DNA of 64,000 bases from JBKEDF01 sp047975325 (GTDB lineage Bacteria; Pseudomonadota; Alphaproteobacteria; Rhodobacterales; Rhodobacteraceae), in assembly GCA_047975325.1 (NCBI GenBank), contig JBKEDF010000026.1:1-64000 (forward strand), read 5' to 3'. A program made the translations under genes and the position numbers. The notes under the pieces were generated by a model that was not told the DNA's origin, made no database searches, and saw only the letters and a list, made by a program, of their open reading frames with translations. Shown here piece by piece: positions 45,261-53,888 of this stretch. Each line of letters opens with the position of its first letter. The stretch's first letter is position 1.

Positions 45261-45371
45261 TGCTGTAGGGCTAACATGGCACTTTATGCTGCGGTGGTCT
45301 AGCCGTAATCTTGACGCGACGCTCATCAAGAAGCGCTTGGCAAGAACCGCATGCATAATCAGGGAAACACG

Positions 45372-46403
45372 ATGATGAATTTGCCGAACCGCCGCCGCTT
45401 TCTGCAATCCATGGCCGCCTTTTCAGGGGCTGCCGCCGCCGGAACTCTGATCGATATCCGACCGGGGGCCGCACAGGACCAGTTCGAGGTTTCCATGCAA
45501 CTGGGCTGGCTGGTCAGCAATGGCATCCTGGGGGAAATCGCCGCTGACCATCTGGGATTTTACGCCGATGAGGGGCTGACGCTCCGGATCATCCCGGGCG
45601 GACCGAATGTTGATGGCCTGGCCAGCGTAGCCTCGGGGGCTGCGGCCTTGGGGCAATATTCCTCCAGCCCGTCACTGATGATGGCGCGGTCGCAGGGATT
45701 GCCGCTGAAATGTATCGCGGCAGGGTATCAGCAGCATCCCTTCACCTATTTCTCGCTTAGCGATAACCCGGTGCGGGAACCGAAGGACCTGATCGGCAAG
45801 AAGGTCGGCACCAATGGCACCGCGCGGATCCTGCTGCAGGCGCTTCTGGCCAGAAACGGGATTTCCCAGGACGACGTGGAAGTTGTCGTGACCGGATCCG
45901 ACATGGCGCCGCTGATGACGGGTCAGGTCCATGTCGTGACCGGCTGGAAGACCAATACGCAGGCGCTGTCGATCCTGGGTGACAAACGTGTGGATCTGTC
46001 GCTTTGGGATGCGGGGGTACAGCTTTACGCCAATCCCTATTACGTCACCGACAGGCTTCTGGAAGAACAGCGCGACAATGTTGAGGCGATGATCCGCGTC
46101 AGTGCAAAAGGCTGGGGTTGGGTACATGAAAACCCCGAAGAGGCCGTCAAGATCATGGTTGAGCGTTATCCCAATCTTGATCTGGAGATCGAACTGGCCA
46201 CAGTCCCCCTGGCGCTTGCTTACAGCTTCAACGAAAACACCGCCGCAAATGGCTGGGGCGCAATGACCCAGGAAAACTGGCAGGCACAGATCGACCTTTA
46301 TGATCAGCTTGGCCAATTCGAGGCGGGTGCGCCGAAAGTCGAAGACGTCATGACGCTTTCAATCCTGGAAGCCACCGCCGCCGACAGGCCGGCATATGGC
46401 TGA
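45372..46403 (+). CDS. ABC transporter substrate-binding protein (NMT1/SsuA-like, Tat signal)
   Basis: Periplasmic receptor of 343 aa. The N-terminus carries a twin-arginine-type leader (NRRRFLQSMAAF, then a hydrophobic Ala/Gly stretch, cleavage near GAA-QDQ). The mature part begins VSMQLGWLVSNGILGEIAADHLGFYADEGL, like binding proteins for thiamine pyrimidines, sulfonates or riboflavin, and contains VREPKDLIGKKVGTNG. The ligand is not predictable. Start ATG 45372 has AGGGA upstream. First gene of a seven-gene operon. Confidence 0.85.
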   Translation: MMNLPNRRRFLQSMAAFSGAAAAGTLIDIRPGAAQDQFEVSMQLGWLVSNGILGEIAADHLGFYADEGLTLRIIPGGPNVDGLASVASGAAALGQYSSSPSLMMARSQGLPLKCIAAGYQQHPFTYFSLSDNPVREPKDLIGKKVGTNGTARILLQALLARNGISQDDVEVVVTGSDMAPLMTGQVHVVTGWKTNTQALSILGDKRVDLSLWDAGVQLYANPYYVTDRLLEEQRDNVEAMIRVSAKGWGWVHENPEEAVKIMVERYPNLDLEIELATVPLALAYSFNENTAANGWGAMTQENWQAQIDLYDQLGQFEAGAPKVEDVMTLSILEATAADRPAYG

Positions 46404-47193
46404 CGGGGGCGCGATGATCGACCCGGGCGGCACGCCTCTGGCGGCAGCGCTTGATGCCGCCAGCGTCCGTTTCGGACATTTCACCGCAATCAAGGAACTG
46501 TCTCTGAAGGTGGAAACCGGCAGTTTCTATACGATCCTGGGTCCGTCCGGATGCGGCAAATCCACCCTGTTGCGGTTGGTCTCAGATCTGGTTCCGGCAG
46601 CTGCGGGTGAGGTGACGATCTTTGGCAAATCCACGGAAGCCGCACGGCTTGCGCGCGAATTCGCCTTCGTCTTTCAGGATGCAACACTGTTGCCCTGGCG
46701 TTCCGCGTTGAAGAATGTCGAATTGCCACTGGAAATCGGCCGCAAGCGCGGGGTCAAGATCCCGGTCGGGGATCGCAGCCCGAGGGAATTGCTGGAACTT
46801 GTCGGCCTCAAGGGGCGGGAAGATGCCCTGCCGCATGAACTTTCGGGCGGGATGCGTCAGCGCGTGGCAATCGCCCGCGCGCTGGTTTGCCAGCCCAAGC
46901 TGCTGCTGATGGATGAACCTTTCGGCGCGCTGGATGAAATGACACGCGACCACCTGAATATCCAGCTTCAGCAGATCTGGCAGGAAACCGGGGTGACAGT
47001 GCTATTCGTCACTCATTCCATCCCCGAAGCGGTGTTTCTGGGCCAGAAGGTCATCATGCTGCGTGCCCATCCCGGGCGGTTGAAGGAAATCGTCGATATC
47101 GACCTGCCCTTCCCGCGCACCATCGAAGGCCGCGACCAGCCGGAATTCACCCGTTACAACGCATTGTTGCGCAAATCTCTGGAGGATTGTTGA
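46396..47193 (+). CDS. ABC transporter ATP-binding protein (SsuB/TauB-like)
   Basis: Importer ATPase of 265 aa: Walker A GPSGCGKST (49-57), Q-loop FQDATLLPW, signature LSGGMRQRVAIARAL, Walker B LLLMDEPFGALDEMT, and H-loop VTHSIPEAVFL. The LLPW after the Q-loop and the GALDE wording are typical of nitrate/sulfonate/taurine-type ATPases. It overlaps the binding-protein gene by 8 bases and touches the permease (TGATG). Confidence 0.92.
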   Translation: MADGGAMIDPGGTPLAAALDAASVRFGHFTAIKELSLKVETGSFYTILGPSGCGKSTLLRLVSDLVPAAAGEVTIFGKSTEAARLAREFAFVFQDATLLPWRSALKNVELPLEIGRKRGVKIPVGDRSPRELLELVGLKGREDALPHELSGGMRQRVAIARALVCQPKLLLMDEPFGALDEMTRDHLNIQLQQIWQETGVTVLFVTHSIPEAVFLGQKVIMLRAHPGRLKEIVDIDLPFPRTIEGRDQPEFTRYNALLRKSLEDC

Positions 47194-47999
47194 TGGCGAC
47201 TGCCGACCTTTCCTTTGAGACCGCCGAAGAATTGGCGCAGGAACGCCGCAATCAGCGCCGCGCGCGTCAGGTGGCCGTGGCAATCCCGATCCTGACCGCA
47301 GCCGGGCTGATCCTGATCTGGGAACTGGGCGTACGGATTTTCGGGGTGCCGACCTATATCGCGCCCGCACCTTCAGATGTCTGGGGCGCGCTGACCGGCA
47401 GATTCGGGCTCCTGATGTCGAATTTCTGGCCGACGCTCTACGAAAGCCTGGCCGGGTTCTTCGTGGGAAATCTGGCGGCAATCCTGCTTGCGATCGCATT
47501 CGTTCACAGTCGTACGGTTGAACGGGCCTTCTTTCCCATCGCGGTTTTCATCAATACAATCCCGATCCTGGCCATCGCGCCAATCCTGGTGCTGATCTTC
47601 GGGCCGGGAATCACCGCCAAGGTGGTGATTGCGGCGCTGATCTGTTTCTTCCCGACATTGGTGAACATGGTGCGCGGATTGCAATCTGTCAGTCCGCAGG
47701 CACTGGAACTGGCACGGATCCTTTCGGCATCGAAGGGGGAGGTGTTCTGGAAAATCCGCCTGCCTTCGTCGCTGCCCTTCCTGTTCTCCGCGCTGAAAAT
47801 AGCGGCAACGACCAGCGTGATCGGGGCCATCGTGGGGGAATGGGTTGGGGCCGACAAGGGGCTTGGGGCGCTGATCCTTGAAGCGACCTTCAATTTCAAT
47901 TCGCCGCTGCTTTACGCGACGGTGCTGCTTTCATCCGGCCTGTCGGTCCTTCTTTTCGCGACCGTCTCGATCGCCGAAAGGTTGATCATCCGCTGGTAA
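47193..47999 (+). CDS. ABC transporter permease (SsuC/TauC-like)
   Basis: Inner-membrane permease of 268 aa with about six helices and the BPD-type EAA loop (PQALELARILSASKGEVFWKIRLP, about residues 170-193) that docks on the ATPase. GGAGG lies 7 bases before ATG 47193. The gap to the FAD oxidoreductase is 67 bp and has no terminator, consistent with one operon. Confidence 0.9.
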   Translation: MATADLSFETAEELAQERRNQRRARQVAVAIPILTAAGLILIWELGVRIFGVPTYIAPAPSDVWGALTGRFGLLMSNFWPTLYESLAGFFVGNLAAILLAIAFVHSRTVERAFFPIAVFINTIPILAIAPILVLIFGPGITAKVVIAALICFFPTLVNMVRGLQSVSPQALELARILSASKGEVFWKIRLPSSLPFLFSALKIAATTSVIGAIVGEWVGADKGLGALILEATFNFNSPLLYATVLLSSGLSVLLFATVSIAERLIIRW

Positions 48000-48066
48000 G
48001 GCCCCGGACAAACCGAAAACCCGCGCCGCCTGCATCCCGCACGGCGCAACAGAGGGAATTTGTGCA

Positions 48067-49431
48067 ATGACAGATCAGGTCAAGGATCATCTCATGACAA
48101 AGGGGGCGCAGATCCCGGTTGTGGCGGATTGCGATGTGGTGGTGATCGGTGCGGGCCCGGCGGGCCTTTCGGCAGCAGTTTCTGCGGCGCGCAATGGTTG
48201 CAAGGTGGTTCTGGTGGAACGCTATCACCATCTGGGGGGCATGGCTTCCGGCGGGATGGTCCTGGTTCTGGATGATATGGTGAATGCCGGAACCGAGATC
48301 GTCACCACCGGGATTGTTACGGAATTCGTGGAACGGATGGAACAGCAGGATGGAGCCGTCTATCCACCACCCGAGGATTGCCAGACCAACTGGGAGATGT
48401 GGCAGAAATGGTCCCGCTGGGGCTGTATCGATTTCCACAAGACCGGCATGCCGCAGCCGATCATCCATGCCGTCGCCTTTGACCCGGATTGCTGGAAACG
48501 GGTCAGCCTGGATCTGGTGCGCGAAAATGGCATCGCGCTGCGCACCCATTCATGGTTTTCCGAAGCCATGATCGAGGATGGCCGCGTGACGGGCGTGATC
48601 TGCCAAACCAAGGTTGGCCGTCAGGCAATCCGTGCAAAGATGGTCATCGATGCAAGCGGTGATCTGGATGTTGCGGCCTCGGCCGGGGCCTCCTTCACCA
48701 TGGGGCAGTATATCGTCACCACCGTTTTCCGGCTTTGCGATGTCGATACCGCCAAGGCGGAAGCCTATGAATATGCCAATCCGGAGGCCTATAAGGCCCT
48801 TGACCGACAGGCGCGGCGCGCAATCGGCGGGGCCTGGGGGATGTGGTGGCTCAAGACACCGCTGCCGGGGATCATCTGGTGCAATTGTCCCCATATGCCC
48901 GGCTATGACGGGCTGACCCCCGAGGATATGGTCACCGCCGAATATGAAGGGCGCGACCGGATGATGAAGCTTCTGGCCTTCGCACGCGAAAACCTGCCCG
49001 GATTCGAAAATGCCAAGATGCTGGGTGCGGCGGAACAGATGGGCATCCGCCAGACCCGGCTCTTGCAGGGGGAATATGTCGTAACCAAGGAAGATGTGGC
49101 CAAGCGCCGTCATTTTGCCGATAGCGTCTGTCGGGGCCGGGATTACTACACCCCCTATCGTGCCCTGCTGCCCAAGGGGATCGATAACCTGATTGTCGCG
49201 GGGCGGCATTATTCCGTTGATAGCGATGCACAGAAACTTTCACGCGAAATCCCGCCCTGCATGGCGCAGGGCGAGGCGGCAGGTATTGCCGCAGCCCAGG
49301 GGGTACAATCAGGGCAGGCGCTGCGCGATCTCGATGTGAAGGCAATACAGAAACAGATGCGCGCTCAGGGCGCGGATCCAGGGGATATCCCTTCGACCAA
49401 TGCACTGGTCGAAACCCCGATTGAAGCATGA
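48067..49431 (+). CDS. FAD-dependent oxidoreductase (FAD_oxidored/PF12831-like)
   Basis: Flavoprotein of 454 aa with DVVVIGAGPAGLSAA (FAD-binding, about 23-37), acidic Glu51, a GGMASGGMVLV segment, DASGDLDVAASAGA in the middle, and a C-terminal GIDNLIVAGRHYSVD plus AQGEAAGIAAA block that caps FAD. Such proteins resemble heterodisulfide-reductase or fumarate-reductase-type flavoproteins; the substrate is unknown. A seven-iron ferredoxin three genes downstream is a plausible electron partner. An in-frame ATG at 48094 with AAGGA upstream is an alternative start. Confidence 0.82.
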   Translation: MTDQVKDHLMTKGAQIPVVADCDVVVIGAGPAGLSAAVSAARNGCKVVLVERYHHLGGMASGGMVLVLDDMVNAGTEIVTTGIVTEFVERMEQQDGAVYPPPEDCQTNWEMWQKWSRWGCIDFHKTGMPQPIIHAVAFDPDCWKRVSLDLVRENGIALRTHSWFSEAMIEDGRVTGVICQTKVGRQAIRAKMVIDASGDLDVAASAGASFTMGQYIVTTVFRLCDVDTAKAEAYEYANPEAYKALDRQARRAIGGAWGMWWLKTPLPGIIWCNCPHMPGYDGLTPEDMVTAEYEGRDRMMKLLAFARENLPGFENAKMLGAAEQMGIRQTRLLQGEYVVTKEDVAKRRHFADSVCRGRDYYTPYRALLPKGIDNLIVAGRHYSVDSDAQKLSREIPPCMAQGEAAGIAAAQGVQSGQALRDLDVKAIQKQMRAQGADPGDIPSTNALVETPIEA

Positions 49432-49438
49432 GGCAGAC

Positions 49439-50605
49439 ATGAAAGAAACTCTTCCCCTTTCCGGTATCCGGGTGATCGATTTCACCCAGGTGATGATGGG
49501 CCCCTGTGCAACACAGATGCTGGCCGATCTGGGCGCCGATGTCATCAAGATCGAACGCCCCGGCGCGGGTGACCTTTCGCGCAATTTCTTTGGTGAAAGC
49601 TCTGAAGTGGCGATGAACAACGTCGTTTTTGCCTCGCTCAACCGCAACAAGCGTTCGGTGGAACTGGATACGAAATCCGCCTCCGGGAAAGAGGCGGTCA
49701 TGACGATGGTGCGGCAGGCGGATGTCGTTGTGGACAATTTTCGGGCCGGCGTGATGGAGCGGCTCGGTTTCGGTTATGCGGCACTCAACGCGATCAACCC
49801 GCGGATCATCTGTGCCTCCGGCACCGGCTTTGGGGAAACCGGCCCCTATGCCCACAAGGGCGGGCAGGATGTGCTTGCCCAGGCCATGACGGGGGTGATG
49901 GAAAAAACACAGGATCCGTCGATCCCGAAATCAATCTATCCCACCACGCTTTGCGACTACACTGCCGGGATGCATCTGGTACAGGGCATCATGGCCGCAC
50001 TTCTGGCCCGTGAAAAGACGGGGCGGGGGCAGAAGGTCAATGTATCCCTGTATGATTCCATGATCGCCATGCAGATGCAGGAAGCCGCGCAATGGAGCAA
50101 GCATCGTGAAGTCCTGAACTGGGCCGCGATGCCCCTGACCGGGGTTTTCGATACGACCGATGGCGCGCTGGTGGTTGTCGGGGCGTTCAAGGCCAATCCG
50201 TTACGCGATATCTGCACTGCCCTGGGGATCAAGGATCTGTCGCCGGACTATCCCGATCTGGCCAGTCAGCGCAAACACAAACCCTTCATTCAGGATGTTT
50301 TCCGGAAAAATTTCGCAACGAACTCAACCGCGCATTGGCTGGAACGCCTGGAGGCGCAGGATCTCCTTTGTGCACCGGTTCGCGCCCTTGGCGAGGCGCT
50401 GGACGATCCGCAAACCGCAATCAACGATATGCTGGTTGAAATGGATCATCCGCTTCTGGGTCCGGTACAGCTTGTTGCCTCACCCGTCCATATGAGCGAT
50501 GCGCCTGTCCGTCTGCGTCATTTACCGCCGCGCCTGGGGGAACATACCGATGAGGTGCTGCGCGAATTCGGCATCCTGCCCGCATCGAAACAGGCAGCAC
50601 TATGA
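49439..50605 (+). CDS. CaiB/BaiF family (class III) CoA-transferase
   Basis: 388-residue transferase moving CoA between carboxylic acids through an aspartyl-CoA intermediate. The nucleophile is Asp173 in LCDYTAGMHL; N-terminal GIRVIDFTQVMMGPCATQMLADLGADVIKIE is the family's hallmark segment. It follows the FAD oxidoreductase by 7 bases and overlaps the next gene by 4, so a substrate acid is probably activated to its CoA ester in this pathway. Donor and acceptor unknown. Confidence 0.9.
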   Translation: MKETLPLSGIRVIDFTQVMMGPCATQMLADLGADVIKIERPGAGDLSRNFFGESSEVAMNNVVFASLNRNKRSVELDTKSASGKEAVMTMVRQADVVVDNFRAGVMERLGFGYAALNAINPRIICASGTGFGETGPYAHKGGQDVLAQAMTGVMEKTQDPSIPKSIYPTTLCDYTAGMHLVQGIMAALLAREKTGRGQKVNVSLYDSMIAMQMQEAAQWSKHREVLNWAAMPLTGVFDTTDGALVVVGAFKANPLRDICTALGIKDLSPDYPDLASQRKHKPFIQDVFRKNFATNSTAHWLERLEAQDLLCAPVRALGEALDDPQTAINDMLVEMDHPLLGPVQLVASPVHMSDAPVRLRHLPPRLGEHTDEVLREFGILPASKQAAL

Positions 50606-51378
50606 GTGTCCTTTACCGGACAGAGGGTGGCGTTGCCCGTGTGACCATTGATCGGCCGGATCGGATGAATGCCGTCGATGCCGCAACCACTGCGGAACTT
50701 GAACGAATCTGGACCGATATCGAGGCGCGCGCAGATATCCGTTGTGTCGTGCTGACCGGTTCAGGCGACAGGGCATTTTCCGCCGGTGCGGACATGAAAT
50801 CGACAGGGGGCAAATCCGGGCTGGCCTATTGGGCCGGGATAAACCCCAACGGATTTGGCGGGATTGCAATGCGCCCCAGCCTGCAGGTCCCCGTTATTGC
50901 CCGGGTCAATGGCCTTGCGCTTGGCGGCGGAATGGAGATGGTACTGGGCGCCGATATCGTGATTGCCGCCAGCACTGCGCGTTTCGGCCTGACCGAGGCA
51001 CGGGTCGGGCGCATGCCGCTTGAAGGCGGCATGGTTGCGCTGCAACGCAGGATCCCGCGCAACATTGCCAACGGGTTGATGATGACAGGCAGGATGATCC
51101 CCGCCGAGGAAGCGGCGCGCTGGGGGCTGGTCAATGCCGTGGTTCCACCCGAACAACTGGATGAGGAGGTCGAGAACTGGCTATCCGACATCCTGGCATG
51201 TGCCCCGCTTTCCGTTCGTGCAATCAAGGCAACGGTGGCGCTGACGGAAGAGGTCGGCACCAGCGCAGCCTATGCGATGCAGACCCCCGCCCTGATTCGT
51301 GCCCTTGAATCGGAAGATGCCGAAGAAGGCGTCCGCGCCTTTGTCGAAAAGCGCGCGCCTGTCTGGAAAGGAAAGTAG
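50602..51378 (+). CDS. Enoyl-CoA hydratase/isomerase family protein
   Basis: Crotonase-fold enzyme of 258 aa. Oxyanion-hole segments FSAGADMK (59-66) and GLALGGGMEM (104-113) are present, and both hydratase glutamates appear to be kept: Glu112 in GGGMEM and Glu132 in TEARVG. That supports hydration of an enoyl-CoA, although the fold also does isomerisation, dehalogenation and hydrolysis. Overlaps the CoA-transferase gene (ATGA). Confidence 0.88.
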   Translation: MSVLYRTEGGVARVTIDRPDRMNAVDAATTAELERIWTDIEARADIRCVVLTGSGDRAFSAGADMKSTGGKSGLAYWAGINPNGFGGIAMRPSLQVPVIARVNGLALGGGMEMVLGADIVIAASTARFGLTEARVGRMPLEGGMVALQRRIPRNIANGLMMTGRMIPAEEAARWGLVNAVVPPEQLDEEVENWLSDILACAPLSVRAIKATVALTEEVGTSAAYAMQTPALIRALESEDAEEGVRAFVEKRAPVWKGK

Positions 51379-51385
51379 CCCGCCC

Positions 51386-51724
51386 GTGACGCTCGTCATC
51401 AAAAGCGAATGTATCGATGTCAAGGACGGGATCTGTACCACGGTTTGTCCCGTCGACTGCATCTATGAAGGTGGAAGGATGTTCTATATCCATCCGACCG
51501 AATGCATCGAATGCGGCATGTGTGAAAGTATCTGCCCTGTCGATGCCATCCGATATGCCGATGAACTTGAACCCGATGAGGCCATCTTCGCCGAACATAA
51601 CGCCGATGCCTTCCGCAACACCGCGGGGGAAATAGAGACACCCGGCGGCTGGTCGCGAAAACATTCCCCCATCAAGGACCCCCCCGCCATATCCGCCTGG
51701 CCGCCGGGAAACGACAGGGGCTGA
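51386..51724 (+). CDS. Seven-iron ferredoxin (FdxA/FdI type)
   Basis: 112-residue ferredoxin starting at GTG 51386, 8 bases after the previous stop. Cysteines fall at 9, 17, 21, 25, 40, 43, 46 and 50, exactly the spacing of Azotobacter FdI (shifted by one), so one [3Fe-4S] and one [4Fe-4S] cluster are expected. An acidic, Pro-rich C-terminal tail of about 55 residues follows the core. Position at the end of the operon suggests it serves the FAD oxidoreductase. Confidence 0.88.
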   Translation: MTLVIKSECIDVKDGICTTVCPVDCIYEGGRMFYIHPTECIECGMCESICPVDAIRYADELEPDEAIFAEHNADAFRNTAGEIETPGGWSRKHSPIKDPPAISAWPPGNDRG

Positions 51725-51790
51725 GCCGGCCCCTGTCCAATTGCCTGAACGGGGTTTCCCATCCTCAGCCGCCTTCAGCAGCTGGTTCCC

Positions 51791-53191
51791 CTACCCGTCA
51801 AGCGCAAGGACCAGTTGCATGAAATCCTCACCCCGTTTTTCAAAATTGGGGTATTGGTCAAAAGAGGCTGCCGCAGGCGCAAGCAGCACCACATCCCCGA
51901 CTTCGGCCTCTTCCCCCGCCCGGGCAACGGCACGTTCCATGGTTTCACAGATCTCATGCGGGTTCTCACCCAGTTGGAGCGCGAAATCCCGCCCGGAATG
52001 ACCGATAAGATAGGTTTTCACCACCCCACCCAGATGTGGCAGCAAGGATGCAATCCCGCCCTCCTTGCCCAGCCCCCCGGCAATCCAGCGAATCTTCGGG
52101 AAAGCCTGAAGGGCCTTGGCGGCGGCATCCACATTGGTTGCCTTGCTGTCATTGACATAGCGCACCCCCCTGCATTCGCGCACCAATTGGCTGCGATGCG
52201 GCAAGCCGGCAAAGGAATGGAATGCCTCTTCAATCATGCGAGGCGCCAGTCCAAGGCTGCGCGACGCCGCATAGGCAGCACATGCATTCTGGTGGTTATG
52301 CGCGCCGGGCAGGCCGGCCACCTTGCGCAGATCGATCGAGGCAATCTGCCGGCCCTTGCGCCATTCCGTCAGAAACCCCTTTCGCGCAAAGACCGCCCAA
52401 CCGAAACCTTCAAGCTTCCGCCCCGAGGAGATCCGGATCACCCTGTCATCCTCACCCCCTTGCCCGATCTGATCGGCAAGAAACGTACCTTCCGTTTCAT
52501 CCACCCCGATGATGGCACGATCCGGTGCACCTTCGGAAAAAAGTCGCCGTTTTGCCGCGAAATACCCACCCGGCCCGCCATGACGGTCCAGGTGATCAGG
52601 GGAAAGATTGGTAAAGACCGCAATATCGGGCGTCAGCGCGCGGGCCAGTTCCGTCTGGTATGAGGAAAGTTCCAGCACCACCACCGCACCATCCCGGGGT
52701 GGTTCAAGGTCAAGCACCCCCCGCCCGATATTTCCCGCCATCTGGCAGGGTCGTCCCGCTGCATCAAGGATATGATGCAACAGCGCCGTCACGGTGGATT
52801 TGCCGTTTGACCCGGTCACGGCGACAACCCGCGGCGTCACATCCAGATCATTCCAATCGCGTGTGGCGAAGGATCGAAAGAAAAGCCCGATATCATTGTC
52901 CACCGGGATCCCCGTTTCCATCGCACGCGCGACGGCCGGATTGGGTGCAGGGTAAAGATGCGGGATACCGGGCGACACGATCAGCGCCGCCACCCCGTCA
53001 AACGCCCCCTGCCGCATCGGGTCATGAAGCGTCAGGCCACCGGCTTGCGCAGCCTCCCTCGCCTCGGCGCTGTCATCCCAGCACAGCGCCTCCGCCCCCC
53101 CCGCCATCAGGGCCCGTGCCGCGCTCAACCCCGAACGCCCCAGACCCAGCACCACCACTTTTCGCCTGTCATATCCCTGAACCGGAATCAT
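51791..53191 (-). CDS. murD: UDP-N-acetylmuramoyl-L-alanine--D-glutamate ligase
   Basis: Cytoplasmic ligase adding D-glutamate to UDP-MurNAc-L-Ala. ATP loop VTGSNGKSTVTALL with Lys131, DNDIGLFFR, FTNLSPDHLDRHGG and VNDSKATN (usual INDSKATN) are all visible. Start ATG 53191 gives 466 aa, the normal size; the frame extends upstream without protein-like sequence. It is away from any other division/cell-wall gene in this window and converges on the ferredoxin gene. Confidence 0.95.
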   Translation of the reverse strand: MIPVQGYDRRKVVVLGLGRSGLSAARALMAGGAEALCWDDSAEAREAAQAGGLTLHDPMRQGAFDGVAALIVSPGIPHLYPAPNPAVARAMETGIPVDNDIGLFFRSFATRDWNDLDVTPRVVAVTGSNGKSTVTALLHHILDAAGRPCQMAGNIGRGVLDLEPPRDGAVVVLELSSYQTELARALTPDIAVFTNLSPDHLDRHGGPGGYFAAKRRLFSEGAPDRAIIGVDETEGTFLADQIGQGGEDDRVIRISSGRKLEGFGWAVFARKGFLTEWRKGRQIASIDLRKVAGLPGAHNHQNACAAYAASRSLGLAPRMIEEAFHSFAGLPHRSQLVRECRGVRYVNDSKATNVDAAAKALQAFPKIRWIAGGLGKEGGIASLLPHLGGVVKTYLIGHSGRDFALQLGENPHEICETMERAVARAGEEAEVGDVVLLAPAAASFDQYPNFEKRGEDFMQLVLALDG

Positions 53192-53431
53192 CCCGCGTCC
53201 CCATCTCAACAATCTGCGAGGATGAAGAAAGAGCCGGAGAGGCGCAAGACGGCTGCAAGGCCACCCCATGGAAAAACCCGATATCGCGCGCCATCCGCCA
53301 GAAAGCACATATCCTTTGGTCGATATGCCCCTTACGCGACAAAAAACTTTGTGATTAACTTTGTATCAATACATTTCATTGCCAATACGGTTCCATAACG
53401 CAACAGAACAAGCGACGGTCCGACGGTCAGC

Positions 53432-53881
53432 ATGCAAACTGATACCAACATGAAAGGCGGCATTTCCGGCAGGACGGGTAAGTTTCCGGGTGGGACCATG
53501 GTATTGACGCTCAACGGTCCCGTCGCAATCGAGGCCCTCCGGCCCAAAGACCGGATCATAACCCGCTCCGGCGCGCGGGAGGTCCGGGCAATCCGGCGCG
53601 AAACGGATTGCCCGCCGCCGATGGTGCGTGTTGCCGCCTCGGCCCTCGGACTTGAACTACTGGCCCAGGACATCCTGCTGCCCGTTTCACAGACGATCCT
53701 GTTTCGTGACTGGCGGGCGAAGGCCCTGCGCGGGGTTCCGGCCGCCGCCATCCCTGCGGGGGAATTGATCGATGGTGAATATATCCGCCCGGAACCACAA
53801 GGCGAACCGGATCTCTATCAACTGGAATTCGATATGCCCGAAGTGATCTATGCCCATGGGTTGGAATTGCCCTGCGCCTGA
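53432..53881 (+). CDS. Degenerate Hint-domain protein
   Basis: 149-residue protein resembling the Hint_2 domain common in Rhodobacterales: PGGTMVLTLNGPVAIEALRPKDRIITRSG, then VRVAASALG, DILLPVSQTILFRDWRA and a C-terminal VIYAHGLELP. The position of the catalytic Cys (usual CF-x-x-GT) holds KFPGGT, and the block-B His of the usual SPQHR is replaced (VSQTI). Self-processing is therefore not expected. The 240 bp upstream are AT-rich. Function unknown. Confidence 0.72.
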   Translation: MQTDTNMKGGISGRTGKFPGGTMVLTLNGPVAIEALRPKDRIITRSGAREVRAIRRETDCPPPMVRVAASALGLELLAQDILLPVSQTILFRDWRAKALRGVPAAAIPAGELIDGEYIRPEPQGEPDLYQLEFDMPEVIYAHGLELPCA

Positions 53882-53888
53882 TCCGTCC

